From assembly GCA_903877645.1 (NCBI GenBank), contig CAIRES010000026.1, positions 32,953 to 96,952 on the forward strand: a stretch of DNA of 64,000 bases, given 5' to 3'. The notes beneath the pieces were generated by a model. It had not been told where the DNA came from. It was given only the letters and a program-made list of their open reading frames with translations, and ran no database searches. A program made the position numbers and the translations under genes. Numbering within the stretch: the first letter of the stretch is position 1; the number at the start of each line of letters is the position of its first letter. Origin of the DNA: an uncultured Bacteroidota bacterium. GTDB taxonomy: Bacteria > Bacteroidota > Bacteroidia > Chitinophagales > Chitinophagaceae. This document shows positions 62,583 to 64,000 of the stretch, in pieces.

Positions 62583-62606
62583 TGTGGTCCCTCAGGGACT
62601 CGAACC
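62583..62606 (-). other. tRNA-3'-end-like attachment site
   Basis: On the minus strand GGTTCGAGTCCCTGAGGGAC followed by CACA matches the T loop and acceptor end of a tRNA, but the T-stem 5' side and the rest of a tRNA are absent. This is the usual appearance of an att core at the edge of an element integrated into a tRNA gene. A hairpin with arms AACCCTTGA / TCAAGGGTT lies at 62541-62570. The rest of the 62390-62801 gap shows no gene. Confidence 0.6.
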
Positions 62607-62724
62607 TATTTACTTTAACGAAATTCATATTTATCGTTTTTAGCCTTAAATGTACTGCCAGTAAAGGATTACAGAGGATGGGTAGTTAAGTAAGGAAAAG
62701 AGAAAGTAAGTAGAATTAAAAAAA

Positions 62725-62748
62725 AGTGTACCCCAGAGTGTACCCCAA
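62725..62748 (+). repeat. 12-base tandem repeat AGTGTACCCCA(G/A)
   Basis: Two adjoining 12-base units between the att-like site and the integrase promoter. Possible integrase arm-type binding sites. Confidence 0.55.
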
Positions 62749-62763
62749 TTAAATAAGAATAAC

Positions 62764-62771
62764 TATATTTG
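62764..62771 (+). promoter_or_regulatory. -7 box TATATTTG of the integrase gene
   Basis: Exact TAnnTTTG match 30 bases before the ATG at 62802. Confidence 0.55.
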
Positions 62772-62801
62772 CATTGTTCAACGTTCAAAACAATTGCAGA
62801 C

Positions 62802-64000
62802 ATGGAAGTATCATTCTACCTCAAAAGGGCTGAGGCAAAAGAGCCTACAGCGATCTTTGCCCGAATTTGTTATTATAACAACAAATTAAAATATTATCCC
62901 TCGCTGAAAATCCACCCCAATAACTGGAACACCGACTCCCAACAGGCGCGGCAGACTTTAAACGGGTATGCAAATTTCAACAGGCGACTAAAAGAGATCG
63001 CGAGTGATTGCGAGGATATACTCAGGGAATTTCAGAACAACAACAATGGGTTAATTCCCTCAGTAACCGAATTGAAAGAGTTGTTAGACCTGAAACTGAA
63101 AAACATATCTACAGCGAAGGACAAACAAACGTTTGTTACCTACTTTGAGAAATTCATACAGGACAGCAATAAGGGGGTACGGGTAAATACTGCCTCAAAG
63201 AAACCAATCACAAAAGGAACGGTCAAGTCCTATGTTACTACCCAGAACATACTGAAATGCTATACCAGCGACAAAAAGAAACGCATTGATTTTGAACATA
63301 TAGACCTTGACTTTTATGCAGACTTCACCACCTATTTGCAGGAGGAGAAACTACAATCTTTAAATTCAATAGGCAAACATATCAAGATCATTAAAACCCT
63401 GATGAATGAGGCAGCCGAGAACGGGCTACACAATAACAGAGCCTATAAGAGCAAACGATTTGTGACGGTACAGGAAAAGGCAGATAACATATACCTGAAT
63501 GAAAAGGAACTGGATATGGTAGCGAAATTAGACCTGACAGAACAGCCGAGCCTTGACCGTGTGCGGGATATGTTTATAGTAGGGTGCTATACAGGATTAA
63601 GGTTTTCAGACTTTACCGTACTGAGGGCAGACCAGATACAGGACGGGTTTATTGAAACCACCCAGATAAAGACAGGCGAGCCAGTAGTGATACCGATACA
63701 CGACAAGGTAGAAACTATACTGCAAAAGTATAACGGAGTATTACCCCCTGCAATAAGTAACCAGAAAATGAATGACTACCTTAAAGATGTAATGCAGAAA
63801 ATAGACTGCATGAAGGAGCGCGCCAGTATCTCCTACACTAAGGGAGGGCAAAGGATAACAGAGAACATACCAAAGTATAAACTGGTAAGTACCCATACGG
63901 CCAGAAGGAGTTTTGCCACCAATGAATATAAGGCAGGAACGCCAACCGATGTTATAATGGCAATTACAGGGCATAAGACGGAGAGCGCGTTTAAGAAGTA
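62802..64000 (+). CDS. Tyrosine recombinase/integrase (runs past window end)
   Basis: At least 399 residues, open to the window edge. N-terminal Arm-like domain (VSFYLKRAEAKEPTAIF ... KYYPSLKIHPNNWN), a SAM-like core-binding domain, then the catalytic domain with the first Arg in CYTGLRFSDF (about residue 267), HTARRSFATN (H-x-x-R, about 364) and GHKTESAF (about 389). The nucleophile Tyr lies beyond the window. Typical of Bacteroidota genomic-island integrases. Beside a tRNA-like att site, so it likely marks the left end of an island to the right. Confidence 0.92.
   Translation, partial: MEVSFYLKRAEAKEPTAIFARICYYNNKLKYYPSLKIHPNNWNTDSQQARQTLNGYANFNRRLKEIASDCEDILREFQNNNNGLIPSVTELKELLDLKLKNISTAKDKQTFVTYFEKFIQDSNKGVRVNTASKKPITKGTVKSYVTTQNILKCYTSDKKKRIDFEHIDLDFYADFTTYLQEEKLQSLNSIGKHIKIIKTLMNEAAENGLHNNRAYKSKRFVTVQEKADNIYLNEKELDMVAKLDLTEQPSLDRVRDMFIVGCYTGLRFSDFTVLRADQIQDGFIETTQIKTGEPVVIPIHDKVETILQKYNGVLPPAISNQKMNDYLKDVMQKIDCMKERASISYTKGGQRITENIPKYKLVSTHTARRSFATNEYKAGTPTDVIMAITGHKTESAFKK

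Noticed and set aside
62583..62606. Complete tRNA gene
   Set aside because: Only the 3' end is present; the T-stem 5' side does not pair and no anticodon arm is found upstream.
62501..62689. 62-codon plus-strand frame over the att-like site
   Set aside because: It is read from hairpin and tRNA-like sequence; no family pattern.

Overview
The window looks like a chromosomal segment of a Bacteroidota bacterium, most likely a Chitinophagaceae-type member. The grounds are promoters with the Bacteroidota -7 consensus TAnnTTTG, weak Shine-Dalgarno signals, lineage-typical families (DUF6427, DUF4294, GWxTD, WbqC, BshC, GxxExxY, trifunctional MMPL exporter), a flexirubin-type pigment locus and a zeaxanthin-type carotenoid operon. 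Placement below phylum level is inference.

Layout. 0-10.8 kb (+): the 3' part of an aryl-polyene/flexirubin pigment cluster: LolA-like carrier, lipoprotein, GT2-DUF2062, MMPL/acyltransferase/methyltransferase fusion, FAD oxidoreductase and C45 acyltransferase, interrupted by a GxxExxY gene with a ~45-bp inverted repeat. 10.8-14.2 kb (-): a full-length DsbD-type reductase flanked by stand-alone copies of its own C-terminal and N-terminal domains. 14.3-17.5 kb (-): purQ and two hypothetical genes. 17.5-23 kb: AT-rich accessory stretch with small genes, a GNAT, an IS1595-type transposase and eroded intergenic DNA. 23-42.4 kb: mostly housekeeping (ribF, xth, radC, bshC, Mpl ligase, DnaQ-like exonuclease, dolichol-phosphate-mannose-like synthase, CDF transporter, pyrR-pyrB).

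42.4-51 kb resembles a damaged exopolysaccharide locus: polysaccharide deacetylase, phosphopantetheinyl transferase, glycoside hydrolase, flippase fragment, HigA-like antitoxin, glycosyltransferase lacking its N-terminus, TolC-like 5' fragment and hexapeptide acetyltransferase. 51-53.4 kb: a frameshifted DUF2252 gene, low-affinity iron permease-like protein and small envelope proteins. 53.4-59 kb (-): a tightly overlapping operon folE, CarH/LitR-like MerR, crtI, crtB, SRPBCC, crtZ, crtYcd, predicted to make zeaxanthin under B12/light control. 59.3-64 kb: AT-rich accessory region with two truncated genes, a three-gene cassette (unknown, peptidylarginine-deiminase-like, uracil-glycosylase-like), integrase remnants, a tRNA-3'-end-like att site and a tyrosine recombinase running off the window.

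The most unusual features are the repeated half-gene junctions (about 42.66, 47.11, 49.28, 59.60 and 62.25 kb), the DsbD domain triplet, the CarH-type regulator inside the carotenoid operon, and the deiminase/glycosylase cassette beside integrase DNA. All family calls come from reading motifs; no database search was run.
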